Notes: generated by a model from the sequence alone, not told the origin. A DNA stretch of 64,000 bases from Bacteroidota bacterium (GCA_018829465.1 JAHJTN010000001.1:108223-172222); one strand, 5' to 3'. Numbered from the stretch's first letter, positions 8,487 through 16,328 are shown. Translations and numbers: made by a program.

Positions 8487-8610
8487 GTGTCTATAATTAT
8501 TTATTTTCAGCGGTCATGCTTCGACCCCGACGCTTCGGGGCTCAGCACAGGCATGGAATGCCCTAAATAATCATGCCCGTGTGTGCAAAATTTTCACATG
8601 GGCATTTCAT
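8487..8610 (-). repeat. Start-codon-associated leader element, copy A (moaC), long form
   Basis: In gene orientation this 124 bp element begins with ATGAAATGCCC (8600-8610) and ends directly at the moaC ATG. Its closing stem pairs GAAATGCCC (8600-8608) with GGGCATTCC (8555-8563). It carries an extra hairpin with a perfect stem CCCCGA/TCGGGG in the 8525-8540 region, followed by GACCGCTGAAAATAAATAA. Related copies lie at 17800-17888, 17889-17971, 25778-25869 and 54391-54503. Confidence 0.85.
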
Positions 8611-8633
8611 GCCGTGAAGTTAAACAGAACTTT

Positions 8634-9617
8634 TCACCCGCCAATGGAAGTCATCGAATTATCAAATACGCCCCGGTTTTGTTGTTGGGCTTCAAATCCG
8701 TTTGCAGCCCTTGTGCTGATGGCTTTCTGGATTTCATCCCGGAGGTTTTCCTTAGCTTGATGAGCTCTTAAAACCTCGCGGATGTTTGCCACGGGTTTGC
8801 CGTACAAACAGGTGATCACATCGCCGGTGGCCGAAATGCGCAGGCGGTTGCAACTCCCGCAAAAAGTCCGGCTGAAAGAGGGGATCAACCCGAAACTTCC
8901 TACGTGGTTTTTAATCTTATAATTGATGGAAGTGGAGGTTTTTTCGGAGGGGATCAGCGTGATGTCGGGATATTTTGTTTGGATGTATTCCAAAATGTAT
9001 TTATAGTCCCATTTAATCGTATTGAAAGTCCTTGAACCACCGTTAAAAGGCATTTCTTCCAAAAACCGGACAGAAACGTTGTGGTGCTTGGTCAGTTCCA
9101 AAATCGGTAAGATATCTTGGGTGTTTTGTCCGTCAAGTACCACAAAATTGATACGAATGTTAAAATCTTCGTCTATCAATCGAAGGAGGTTACGGTGCAC
9201 AATTTCGTATTGGCTGCGCCGGGTGATTTTTTCAAAAGTCTCTTTGTCAATGGCATCCAAGCTCAAATTGATATTGGTAATGCCCAATGCTTTTAATTCA
9301 TCAATGTGATTTCCAATCAGGGTGGCATTGGTGGTCACAGATATGTCTTTTAGTGCTTTTATTCCGGCAAGTTTTCGCATCAAAACCATCAAATCTTTTC
9401 TGACAAAAGGTTCGCCACCCGTGATACGGATTTTATCGATACCGAGTTCGACCAAATTTTCACTGACTGTGATGAGCTCTTCAATGGAAAGCAATTTGTT
9501 GTTCTCGGCAAAATTGATGCCCGCTTCCGGCATGCAGTAGTTGCACCTAAGGTTGCAGCGGTCTGTAACCGCCAAGCGCAGGTAGTTTATCTTTCTATTG
9601 TGATTGTCTATTAGCAT
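8634..9617 (-). CDS. moaA: GTP 3',8-cyclase MoaA (radical SAM)
   Basis: A 327-residue radical SAM enzyme that opens molybdenum cofactor synthesis by rearranging GTP to 3',8-cyclo-7,8-dihydro-GTP. The N-terminal cluster motif is VTDRCNLRCNYCMPE (CxxxCxxC, about residues 18-32). The C-terminal second cluster has FCGSCNRLRISATGD with a further Cys in VITCLYG. The chain ends in Gly-Gly, as MoaA must for activity. TGGEPFVRKDL is the SAM-binding GGE motif. It starts 9 bp after moaE; a 147 bp gap with leader element copy A separates it from moaC. Confidence 0.96.
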   Translation of the reverse strand: MLIDNHNRKINYLRLAVTDRCNLRCNYCMPEAGINFAENNKLLSIEELITVSENLVELGIDKIRITGGEPFVRKDLMVLMRKLAGIKALKDISVTTNATLIGNHIDELKALGITNINLSLDAIDKETFEKITRRSQYEIVHRNLLRLIDEDFNIRINFVVLDGQNTQDILPILELTKHHNVSVRFLEEMPFNGGSRTFNTIKWDYKYILEYIQTKYPDITLIPSEKTSTSINYKIKNHVGSFGLIPSFSRTFCGSCNRLRISATGDVITCLYGKPVANIREVLRAHQAKENLRDEIQKAISTRAANGFEAQQQNRGVFDNSMTSIGG

Positions 9618-9626
9618 AAAAATCGT

Positions 9627-10043
9627 TTACGGATGGGCGGAAACCCACACCGATTTGTTTTTAAAAAACTCTTTTTTCCAGATGGGCACTTTTTGTTTCA
9701 GGGTGTCAATCAGATACCTGCACGCTTCGAAGCAGGCATCGCGGTGGGCTGATGAAGCCCCGACAACAACAACGGGTTCTGTGGGTTTTTTCGAGCCCAC
9801 GGCATGCTTGACGATAACTTTATTGAGTGCCCATTTTTGAGTGGCTTCATCGATGATTTTTTCGATTTCGCTGATGGCCATCGATTCGTAAGACTCAAAA
9901 AACAAGGAAGTAACCTCCTCATTATTCGTCTGTTGGCGTACCGTTCCTATAAAAACACAAATGCCCCCACTATCGGGGTGGGACAGTTCTTCATAGATTG
10001 TTGTGCAATCAATGGATTCGGATATTTGAATGATTCTTTCCAT
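9627..10043 (-). CDS. moaE: Molybdopterin synthase catalytic subunit MoaE
   Basis: A 138-residue MoaE. With MoaD thiocarboxylate it adds the two dithiolene sulfurs to cyclic pyranopterin monophosphate. GICVFIGTVRQQTNNE (about residues 27-42) and ESYESMAISEIEKI match the family's N-terminal half; AHRDACFEACRYLIDTLK and PIWKKEFF carry the His-Arg pair and the catalytic Lys pair. It lies 2 bp after moaD and 9 bp before moaA, the usual gene order for a moaDEA block. Confidence 0.94.
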   Translation of the reverse strand: MERIIQISESIDCTTIYEELSHPDSGGICVFIGTVRQQTNNEEVTSLFFESYESMAISEIEKIIDEATQKWALNKVIVKHAVGSKKPTEPVVVVGASSAHRDACFEACRYLIDTLKQKVPIWKKEFFKNKSVWVSAHP

Positions 10044-10045
10044 AA

Positions 10046-10297
10046 TCAGCCGCCGCTTACGGGTGGAATAAGTGCGATTTCGTCAGTTTCATTTATCGAA
10101 GTATGGTCTGATGCGTATTGATTGTTGACGGCTACCGCCAATGAACTGATGTTGCACAAGCCCGGAAAAGTTTCTTTTAAATAGCCTTTGAGTGATGCAA
10201 CATCCGCTATGCCAAGTTCCGATTTTTTTGATGCGGGAACGGTAAAAGTGGATGCGCCCACGATGTTTTTCGTGATTCCGAATAACAGGATTTCCAT
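10046..10297 (-). CDS. moaD: Molybdopterin synthase sulfur carrier subunit MoaD
   Basis: An 83-residue ubiquitin-fold protein ending in PPVSGG. The terminal Gly-Gly is the site that MoeB adenylylates and that becomes a thiocarboxylate for sulfur delivery to MoaE. The N terminus MEILLFGITKNIVGAST and the AVAVNNQYA / DEIALIPPVSGG regions fit MoaD. It is 26 bp downstream of the molybdopterin oxidoreductase subunit and 2 bp upstream of moaE. Confidence 0.94.
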   Translation of the reverse strand: MEILLFGITKNIVGASTFTVPASKKSELGIADVASLKGYLKETFPGLCNISSLAVAVNNQYASDHTSINETDEIALIPPVSGG

Positions 10298-10323
10298 GTA
10301 AATACGGTATTTAATTAATAATG

Positions 10324-12576
10324 CTAACCTAAAATTTGTTGACTTCCAATCAATGGCTGATCGTAATATCGCTTGCCGGTAGCGTTGTATAAGGCGTTTG
10401 CTAAAGCGCCCATGATAGGCGGAAAAGGCGGCTCTCCCAATCCGGTCGGATCTACATCGCTTTTTACGAAATGCACATCGATATTTTTTGGGGCTTCGCT
10501 GTGGCGAATCAAACGGTAAGAATCAAAATTGTTTTGCTCGGGTTTCCCTTCACTGAAAGTCAAGTTCCCGTATAAAGCACATCCAATGCCATCTACAATG
10601 CCACCTTCGGTAAGGTTGGTAGCAGCAATGGGGTTCACCACGATGCCACAATCGACGGCGCAAGTAACATTTTTGACTACGGGTTTTCCGCTTTCCATTT
10701 CCAAGTCCAACACATGTGCTACGTATGAATTGTGGCAAAAATAAGCAGCCACACCCCTGCCTTTCTTATCGCGTTTGTCCCAATCAGACTTTTCCCGGAC
10801 CAACTCCAGCACACCGGCATAGCGCGCAGCATCGTAATCGTTGTTTTCCCCGATCGGATTGGTTTTGGCGCGATTCATCAAATCTAACCGGAATTGGATT
10901 GGGTCTTTGCCCGCAGCTTCTGCCACTTCATCGAGGAAAGATTGTTCGGCCCCGGCGATAAAGTTTGACCTGGGCGCCCTAAAAGCGCCTATGGAAATAT
11001 TGGAATCAATCGCCCAAGATTCTGCGAGATAATTGTCAACTGCACCTGCGGGAAAACGGTTTTCAGCGAGGGGGCTTTCCGGAATACCACCTGCCCGGAC
11101 ATGGAAGGCAATCAGGTTGCCGTCTTTGTCCAATCCGGCACGGTAATAGGCGTGATAAGATGGCCGATAGATTCCATAAGACATATCGCTTTCACGTGTG
11201 TAAACCAACTTGACAGGCGCGTTCAGTTTTTGGGAAATAACAGCGGCCTCTACCCCAAAGTGTCCGTATAACCTTCGACCAAATCCGCCACCCATCCGTG
11301 TCATTTGGATGTCGATTTTTTCAAGTGGCAACCCTAAGCGGGACGAGATGGTTTGCTCTAAAAACTCAGGTGTTTGTATCGGCCCGACAAGTTCAGCTTT
11401 ATCTGCCGTGACATGGGCAAAGAAATTCATCGGCTCCATGGTGTTGTGTGCCAAAAAAGGTGCTGTGTAGGTTCGTTCGATGATTTTTGCGGCCTTCTTA
11501 AAAGCAGCCTCCGGATTGCCGTCTTTTCGAACCACTTTACCCGGCTTAGTTCCATGCGCTGCCATGAGGGCTTTGTGGCTGCTTGTGCTTTCTGAACCGG
11601 CGGGCATGTTTCGTTCAATTTTAGTTCCCGGAGCATAACCGGAAAAGACATCTACATAATCTTCAATTTGTTCCCATTCTAAGTTTAATGCTTTTTTTGC
11701 ATTTAACACTTCCCATGTTGAATTGCCCGCAACCACGACCAGCTCCGTGAAAGAGGTGGCATCGAAGGCGTTTTTAGATGTTTCTGCCGTGTACGTCTCA
11801 ATGGTGAACACATCTTTGATGCCGGGCATGGATTTGGCGGCCGAAGCGTCATACGATTTGAGTTTTAGGCCAAAAGCCGGCGGATGTGCCACCATGGCAT
11901 ACACCATGCCTTCGCGTTTGTAGTCGAGGCCGTACAGGGGTTTACCTGTGACAATTTTTAAGCCATCTACATTTTTGCGGGAAGTACCAATGATTTTAAA
12001 GTCATTTTTCTCTTTTAATTTTACTTCTTTTGGGATTTCTAATTGTGCCGCCGCGGAGGCCATTTCACCAAAACCGGCTTTTTGACCGCTACCGGCATGT
12101 GTCAGGTATCCTGCTTCAGTGGTAATCTCATCTACGGGCACGTTCCAAGCTTTGGCCGCTGCTTCTTTAAGCATTTGACGGGCTGCGGCACCGGCCATGC
12201 GAAGGCCTTCCCACCCTTGGCGGATGGATTGGCTGCCCCCGGCGAGTTGGCGGGTAAAAATAGCCGTGTTGAGCGGTGCTTGTTCTACAATCACATTTTT
12301 CCAGTCCACATCGAGCTCCTCTGCTATGATCATCGGCATGGAGGTTTTTACGTTTTGGCCGATTTCGGGATTGGGCGACATGATGGTGACAACGCCGTTT
12401 TCGCCGATTTTCAAAAATCCGGTGACTTTAAACCATTCTTTGGGCATGGTGAGTACAGCCTCAGGCTTGGACTGGCATGAAACCAACCAGTTAAAGCCAA
12501 TCATTAGGCCGCCTCCTGTGAGGCTTGTGATTTTCAAAAATGAACGTCGGTCGTATGAAGTTTTTACAAGTGTCAT
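10324..12576 (-). CDS. Molybdopterin-binding aldehyde/isoquinoline-type oxidoreductase, large subunit
   Basis: A 750-residue xanthine-dehydrogenase-family catalytic subunit, most like IorB (isoquinoline 1-oxidoreductase beta) and periplasmic aldehyde dehydrogenases. The N terminus YDRRSFLKITSLTGGG is a twin-arginine signal followed by a hydrophobic stretch and LVSC, a plausible lipobox, so the protein is probably exported folded and lipid-anchored. The cofactor-binding MGGGFGRRLYGHFG and the catalytic Glu in GLGEPPFPP near the C terminus are present. The [2Fe-2S] subunit is 36 bp upstream; moaD follows 26 bp downstream. tatC is also in this window. No cytochrome subunit or FAD subunit is adjacent, so the electron acceptor is unknown. 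The substrate is probably an aldehyde or N-heterocycle, but this is inferred. Confidence 0.9.
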   Translation of the reverse strand: MTLVKTSYDRRSFLKITSLTGGGLMIGFNWLVSCQSKPEAVLTMPKEWFKVTGFLKIGENGVVTIMSPNPEIGQNVKTSMPMIIAEELDVDWKNVIVEQAPLNTAIFTRQLAGGSQSIRQGWEGLRMAGAAARQMLKEAAAKAWNVPVDEITTEAGYLTHAGSGQKAGFGEMASAAAQLEIPKEVKLKEKNDFKIIGTSRKNVDGLKIVTGKPLYGLDYKREGMVYAMVAHPPAFGLKLKSYDASAAKSMPGIKDVFTIETYTAETSKNAFDATSFTELVVVAGNSTWEVLNAKKALNLEWEQIEDYVDVFSGYAPGTKIERNMPAGSESTSSHKALMAAHGTKPGKVVRKDGNPEAAFKKAAKIIERTYTAPFLAHNTMEPMNFFAHVTADKAELVGPIQTPEFLEQTISSRLGLPLEKIDIQMTRMGGGFGRRLYGHFGVEAAVISQKLNAPVKLVYTRESDMSYGIYRPSYHAYYRAGLDKDGNLIAFHVRAGGIPESPLAENRFPAGAVDNYLAESWAIDSNISIGAFRAPRSNFIAGAEQSFLDEVAEAAGKDPIQFRLDLMNRAKTNPIGENNDYDAARYAGVLELVREKSDWDKRDKKGRGVAAYFCHNSYVAHVLDLEMESGKPVVKNVTCAVDCGIVVNPIAATNLTEGGIVDGIGCALYGNLTFSEGKPEQNNFDSYRLIRHSEAPKNIDVHFVKSDVDPTGLGEPPFPPIMGALANALYNATGKRYYDQPLIGSQQILG

Positions 12577-12612
12577 TTTCTGAGGGTTTTAGAAATTAAG
12601 TCAAGCTTGGTT

Positions 12613-13083
12613 TTAAGCGGCGCCGTTGATTTCGGCAGCTGCGGTTTTGATTGCTTTTTTGATACGGGTATAAGTGCCACAGCGGCAGATATTTCCGTTC
12701 ATTGCGGCTTCTATTTCCTCATCGCTCGGATTGGTATTGGCTTTAAGCAGGGCCGAAGCATTCATGATTTGCCCGGCCTGACAGTAGCCGCATTGCGGGA
12801 CATCAATCTCCAACCAGGCTTTTTGTACCGGGTGGTCTCCGTTTTCAGAGAGCCCTTCAATGGTGGTGACGGGCATATTGCCCACTTGGGAAACGGGCAG
12901 TTGGCACGAACGCATGGCCATGTCGCCCAAGTGAATGGTACATGCGCCGCAAGCAGCGATACCGCAACCGAACTTTGTCCCAACCATATTGAGGTGGTCG
13001 CGCAATACCCAAAGCATGGGCGTGGCGGGATCGGCCTCTACCTGATGGGTTTTTCCGTTGATGTTTAAATTGAATGTTGCCAT
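12613..13083 (-). CDS. [2Fe-2S] small subunit of the molybdenum oxidoreductase
   Basis: A 156-residue two-cluster iron-sulfur subunit of the CoxS/IorA type that carries electrons away from the molybdenum centre. Residues about 38-60 hold the plant-ferredoxin-like cluster ligands [19 protein letters not shown], with the fourth Cys in MRSCQLP; the C-terminal helical domain has [11 protein letters not shown] and NICRCGTY for the second cluster. It has no signal peptide, while its partner large subunit has a Tat signal, so export would have to happen as a preassembled pair. It is the first gene of the molybdenum operon. Confidence 0.93.
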   Translation of the reverse strand: MATFNLNINGKTHQVEADPATPMLWVLRDHLNMVGTKFGCGIAACGACTIHLGDMAMRSCQLPVSQVGNMPVTTIEGLSENGDHPVQKAWLEIDVPQCGYCQAGQIMNASALLKANTNPSDEEIEAAMNGNICRCGTYTRIKKAIKTAAAEINGAA

Positions 13084-13483
13084 AATATTGAAATAAGAGG
13101 GTGGAGTTTCATAAAAACGCTGACTAAATTAAAATAATAAAGTTTAATTATCAAATACTTACAAAATAATTAACGAATACTTGAACGTGTAAATTGTGGC
13201 CATTTTAAAAAAATTATACGAGTTTCTAATCTCTTGTTTCTGTCTCAAAAAACTTCAGCCTTACGGTCTCAGGCATGGTGGCTGAGCCTGTCGAAGCCAC
13301 CGTTTCCCAATTTTCCTGATTCCTGAGTCCTGTTTCTTGTTTTAAAAAATTCCAGACTTCTCAAATCTTCGTAAAACTACTCATTATATGCCTGCGGAAA
13401 TTATAAAAATCAAACTACAATCTATGAAAATCAAGCACGATATATGCAATTCAGATGAATTATATGTGTTTGTAAAAGTCTAT
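13084..13483. other. 400 bp spacer with a palindromic intergenic repeat
   Basis: This stretch separates the molybdenum operon head from the NTF2-like genes and should hold the operon promoter, but I find no clean TAnnTTTG box. A palindrome GGTGGCT...AGCCACC occupies 13277-13301. The stretch after it (13302-13350) is T-rich low-complexity sequence. No credible gene is seen; the only plus-strand ORF (13388-13732) mostly overlaps the NTF2-like gene antisense. Confidence 0.55.
13277..13301. repeat. Palindromic intergenic repeat
   Basis: GGTGGCT (13277-13283) pairs with AGCCACC (13295-13301) around an 11 nt loop GAGCCTGTCGA. The GAGC...GTCGAAGC core resembles the loop of the hairpin in the long leader elements (GAGCGCAGTCGAAGC), so both may derive from one palindromic repeat family of this genome. 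Confidence 0.6.
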
Positions 13484-13918
13484 TCACGGTGTGAGCATTT
13501 TTGTAAAAGAAAGCGAGCCCAGTTTCCATGCTCTGTCAACTTTAATATATACTTCTGTCACGATAAACGGATTGGTAACTTCGTTTCCGCCTACTACAGC
13601 CAGCAGGGTAATCCTGTTCAGCAGGATGGCAGTATTGCCAATGATATTTACCGATACTTCATGAATATCCGCTTTCTTGTACCAAATTCCCCCGCTTTTG
13701 ATGACGTTTACTTCTTGTTCTTTCCCCCATGAGCCGCCCATGTGGACAAAAACAGACTTTTCATCAAAAAGATTCGCTAATTTCTCCGTTTGCTTGTCTG
13801 CCATCCATTGCCATTTGTCTTTAGAAAGTTGCATAATTTCTGCTTCAACAGAAGTATTTTGTGCGGTTACGTTTGTACCTACTAACATAATAAATAGCCC
13901 AATAACTGTTGCTTTCAT
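13484..13918 (-). CDS. Secreted NTF2-like (DUF4440-type) protein
   Basis: A 144-residue protein with a signal peptide (MKATVIGLFIMLVGTNVTAQ) and a SnoaL/NTF2-like fold of the DUF4440 type: an N-terminal helix pair with LSKDKWQWMADKQTEKLANL, then KSVFVHMGGSWGK and beta strands ending in KLGSL. It is the downstream member of a tandem pair: the protein encoded 12 bp upstream shares SKDKWQWMADK, FVHM and IKSGxIWYK in the same positions. The fold is used by several enzymes and binding proteins; the substrate is unknown. The neighbouring divergent AraC regulator may control the pair. Confidence 0.8.
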   Translation of the reverse strand: MKATVIGLFIMLVGTNVTAQNTSVEAEIMQLSKDKWQWMADKQTEKLANLFDEKSVFVHMGGSWGKEQEVNVIKSGGIWYKKADIHEVSVNIIGNTAILLNRITLLAVVGGNEVTNPFIVTEVYIKVDRAWKLGSLSFTKMLTP

Positions 13919-13930
13919 ATAAGAGTTTTG

Positions 13931-14392
13931 TTAATGTTTAATCACATGGGTGTCCCGCACACTGCTGAATGTCAAGCCCAACAGTTTCCAATCTTTACCT
14001 TGTTTTTGATAGATTTCGGTCACTGTAAATTCATTCAAAGCCTCACTTCCCCTGACAATGGCCTCAAGTGTGATCCGGTTCCAGACGATGGCCGTTTTTC
14101 CGGAAATTTCTACCGCTACATCATGGACCTTGGCATTCTTGTACCAAATGCTCCCCGATTTAATGATTTCCAGTTCTTCCTCTTTTTTCCAAGTGCCACT
14201 CATGTGTACAAACTTGGATTTTTCATGGAAAAGGGGTTCCAGTTTGTCCACATTTTTATCAGCCATCCACTGCCATTTGTCTTTAGAGAGTTGGATAATC
14301 TCCTGTTCAGCTTTTGAAATGTCTGTGCCTGATTGTGCAAAAGAAAATTGTGTCATCAAGAGGATTGAAAATACTGAAATTAATGCCTTCAT
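13931..14392 (-). CDS. Secreted NTF2-like (DUF4440-type) protein, paralogue
   Basis: A 153-residue paralogue of the protein encoded at 13484-13918. It has a signal peptide (FSILLMTQFSFAQ), the LSKDKWQWMADKNVDKLEPL helix, KFVHMSGTWKKEEEL, IKSGSIWYKNAKVHDVAVEI and a C-terminal WKLLGLTFSSV strand. Both genes were probably produced by a tandem duplication. It is divergent from the AraC-family regulator that starts 214 bp away, a common arrangement for a regulator and its target operon. Function unknown. Confidence 0.8.
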   Translation of the reverse strand: MKALISVFSILLMTQFSFAQSGTDISKAEQEIIQLSKDKWQWMADKNVDKLEPLFHEKSKFVHMSGTWKKEEELEIIKSGSIWYKNAKVHDVAVEISGKTAIVWNRITLEAIVRGSEALNEFTVTEIYQKQGKDWKLLGLTFSSVRDTHVIKH

Positions 14393-14579
14393 TTTGAAAT
14401 TTTTTTAATGTTTGGGATTGAAAATTATTCTAATAACATGGGTTTTTAGTAAAAACGGTCAAAAAATGATTCCACAAATATCAAAGCTTTTGGGTAGGTA
14501 AAAGGTATAAAAATTACGGCTTGTTATACCATTTTTACGGATTACACAACTTATATAGATTTAGGTATTGTAGAATTGC

Positions 14580-14587
14580 TAATTTTG
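14580..14587 (+). promoter_or_regulatory. Possible -7 box for the AraC-family gene
   Basis: TAATTTTG fits TAnnTTTG and ends 19 nt before the ATG at 14607. The nearest TTG (14568-14570) is too close to serve as a -33 element, so the promoter might depend on an activator. Confidence 0.4.
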
Positions 14588-14606
14588 TTTCAAATTAAGA
14601 TTAAAA

Positions 14607-15521
14607 ATGGAACTTTTATATCCAATAGACAACATAAATGATTGCAATGCCGCCAACAATCACAAAACGCTCCATCCTTTGGTAAGCGTTATCGATTTTT
14701 CAAAAGCAGATCCGCGAAATTGGGGCGATGCCACGTCAATAAAATTTCAGTACGGCCTGTATTGTATCTATCTAAAAGACGTAAAATGCGGCGACATCAG
14801 GTATGGCCGTAATTATTATGATTACCAGGCCGGCACTTTGGTGTTTTTTGCGCCGGGACAAGTCGCAGAAATAGAAAACCCGGGAGCGGGCTATCAACCG
14901 ATGGGATATGGACTGATCTTTCATCCCGACCTGATACGCGGAACTTCCCTTTCCAAAAACATCAATGATTATAATTTTTTCAGCTATCAGTCAAACGAGG
15001 CTCTACATATCTCCGATGTTGAAAGGTTGTTGGTTTTGGACTGTTTTTCGAAAATAGAATCTGAATTGAAACAGCCTGTTGACAAGCACAGTAAAAAACT
15101 CATTGCCTCAAATATTGAGTTGTTCCTCAACTATTGTGAGCGTTTTTACGACCGTCAGTTTATCACTAGGGAAAATGAGAACAGGGGATTATTGGCAAAA
15201 TTTGAAGAGCTATTAAACGATTATTTCTTATCGGGCAATCCTCAAACCAACGGCTTGCCTTCAGTTGCTTATTTTGCCGATGAGCTCCATTTGTCGGCAA
15301 ACTATTTTGGTGACCTGATCAAAAGGGAAACCGGACAATCGGCAAAGGAATTTATCCTAAACAAAACGATTGAAGTAGCCAAGGGCAAAGTTTATGAAAG
15401 CGATAAAACAGTCAATGAAATCGCTTACGAACTCGGTTTCAAGTATCCGCAGCATTTCTCAAGGTTGTTTAAACAGAAAGTGGGCGTTACGCCGGGCAAT
15501 TATCGGGGTTCGATGAATTAA
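14607..15521 (+). CDS. AraC-family transcriptional regulator
   Basis: A 304-residue regulator with an N-terminal cupin-like sensor domain (about residues 40-120; YDYQAGTLVFFAPGQVAEI is the typical strand pattern) and a C-terminal AraC/XylS double helix-turn-helix (about 200-300). The first helix-turn-helix is in VAYFADELHLSANYFGDLIK and the second in KTVNEIAYELGFKYPQHFSR, followed by FKQKVGVTPGNYR, the classic family end. The inducer is unknown. It is divergent from the secreted NTF2-like pair, the most likely local target. A long imperfect inverted repeat follows its stop. Confidence 0.9.
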   Translation: MELLYPIDNINDCNAANNHKTLHPLVSVIDFSKADPRNWGDATSIKFQYGLYCIYLKDVKCGDIRYGRNYYDYQAGTLVFFAPGQVAEIENPGAGYQPMGYGLIFHPDLIRGTSLSKNINDYNFFSYQSNEALHISDVERLLVLDCFSKIESELKQPVDKHSKKLIASNIELFLNYCERFYDRQFITRENENRGLLAKFEELLNDYFLSGNPQTNGLPSVAYFADELHLSANYFGDLIKRETGQSAKEFILNKTIEVAKGKVYESDKTVNEIAYELGFKYPQHFSRLFKQKVGVTPGNYRGSMN

Positions 15522-15548
15522 AGAAATTAGGTTTTTTAATTTCGTTAT

Positions 15549-15660
15549 GCACCTACACTCAGGTGGGGATTTTTATCACTGAACTTCATTAGAATTACAG
15601 AACTCTGATTTAGCACTTCACTTTCATAGAGGCACTGAACCCCCATTTGCTTGTAGGTGC
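15549..15660. repeat. 112 bp imperfect palindrome beside the toxin-antitoxin module
   Basis: GCACCTACA at 15549-15557 is matched by TGTAGGTGC at 15652-15660, and further in GTGGGGAT (15563-15570) is matched by CCCCCAT (15640-15646). The arms are about 24 nt, separated by about 70 bp. This is too wide for a simple terminator; it resembles a small non-autonomous mobile element or an attC-like recombination site. Confidence 0.55.
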
Positions 15661-15676
15661 TGTTGGTGGCGGTTTT

Positions 15677-15979
15677 TTATTGTATTGTGAAGTTTATTTT
15701 TCTACCAAGCCCATATTCTATAAGTTTATAAAGTGTTGAAAGTTGAATGTCGCTATGTCCGTTTTCAATGCGTGAAATAAAACTTTTTTTAGCTCCAATT
15801 TTATCGGCAAGTTGCTCTTGTGTCAATTTTGCCAATTTTCTTTCTTCTTTTATTAATTCTCCAATCGCAAAAGACTTAGCTTTAATTTCAAAGTCAGTTC
15901 TTTCTATCGTGCCTGTTTCTCCGTATCTTTTGTTAAGATGTTGGGCGAAAGTTTTGATGTTTTTATTTTTTGTTTCCAT
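15677..15979 (-). CDS. HigA-type antitoxin, XRE-family helix-turn-helix
   Basis: A 100-residue protein with a C-terminal Cro/CI helix-turn-helix: AKLTQEQLADKIGAKKSFISR at about residues 49-69, then IENGHSDIQLSTLYKLIEYG. The N-terminal 40 residues are charged and fit a toxin-binding region. It overlaps the end of the upstream toxin gene by 17 bp, the toxin-first order of HigBA. As in that family it should neutralise the toxin and repress its own promoter. The DNA is clearly AT-rich compared with the thr operon next to it, which is consistent with recent acquisition. Confidence 0.87.
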   Translation of the reverse strand: METKNKNIKTFAQHLNKRYGETGTIERTDFEIKAKSFAIGELIKEERKLAKLTQEQLADKIGAKKSFISRIENGHSDIQLSTLYKLIEYGLGRKINFTIQ

Positions 15980-16328
15980 TTTTGTTTTCTTTTTGTTCGT
16001 TAAAATATTCCTCCATTATTTTTTGTGCTTTACGCAATTCTTTTGTAGGTGTTTTTTGAGTTTTCTTTTGAAATCCATTAAAAAGAACTACTAAATTTCC
16101 TTTGTCAAAACAGCAAAAAATCCTATAAATATTGCTTTCATATTCAATTCGTATTTCAAAAAGTCCTTTAACACCTTCTATACTTTTAAAAAATTTTGTA
16201 GGAACACGTTCAAGAATTGTCATCATAAACAGAACTTCGTCAATTTTGTCCTTTACTTTATTAGTCAAAGGTTCAAAAAAGTCATCAAAGTAGTCTTTAT
16301 AAAAAACAATTTCTCTTATTATTTTCAC
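15963..16328 (-). CDS. RelE/HigB-type toxin (Gp49-like)
   Basis: A 121-residue type II toxin of the phage-derived Gp49/HigB group, expected to cleave mRNA on the ribosome. Landmarks are EIVFYKDYFDDFF at the start, FKSIEGVKGLFEIRIEYES in the middle (the G-L-x-E-x-R core), YRIFCCFDKGNLVVLFNGF, then FQKKTQKTPTKELRKAQKIM with the C-terminal basic helix. It precedes and overlaps the HigA-type antitoxin gene. Only one short intergenic stretch separates it from thrC downstream of the pair on the other side. Confidence 0.88.
   Translation of the reverse strand: MKIIREIVFYKDYFDDFFEPLTNKVKDKIDEVLFMMTILERVPTKFFKSIEGVKGLFEIRIEYESNIYRIFCCFDKGNLVVLFNGFQKKTQKTPTKELRKAQKIMEEYFNEQKENKNGNKK

Noticed and set aside
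8487..8610. CRISPR or simple tandem repeat explanation for the leader elements
   Set aside because: Copies are dispersed over 46 kb, differ in length, and are tied to start codons; there is no spacer array.
12043..12583. Plus-strand ORFs of 128-145 residues inside the molybdopterin subunit gene
   Set aside because: They lie antisense within a well-conserved enzyme gene and have no family features.
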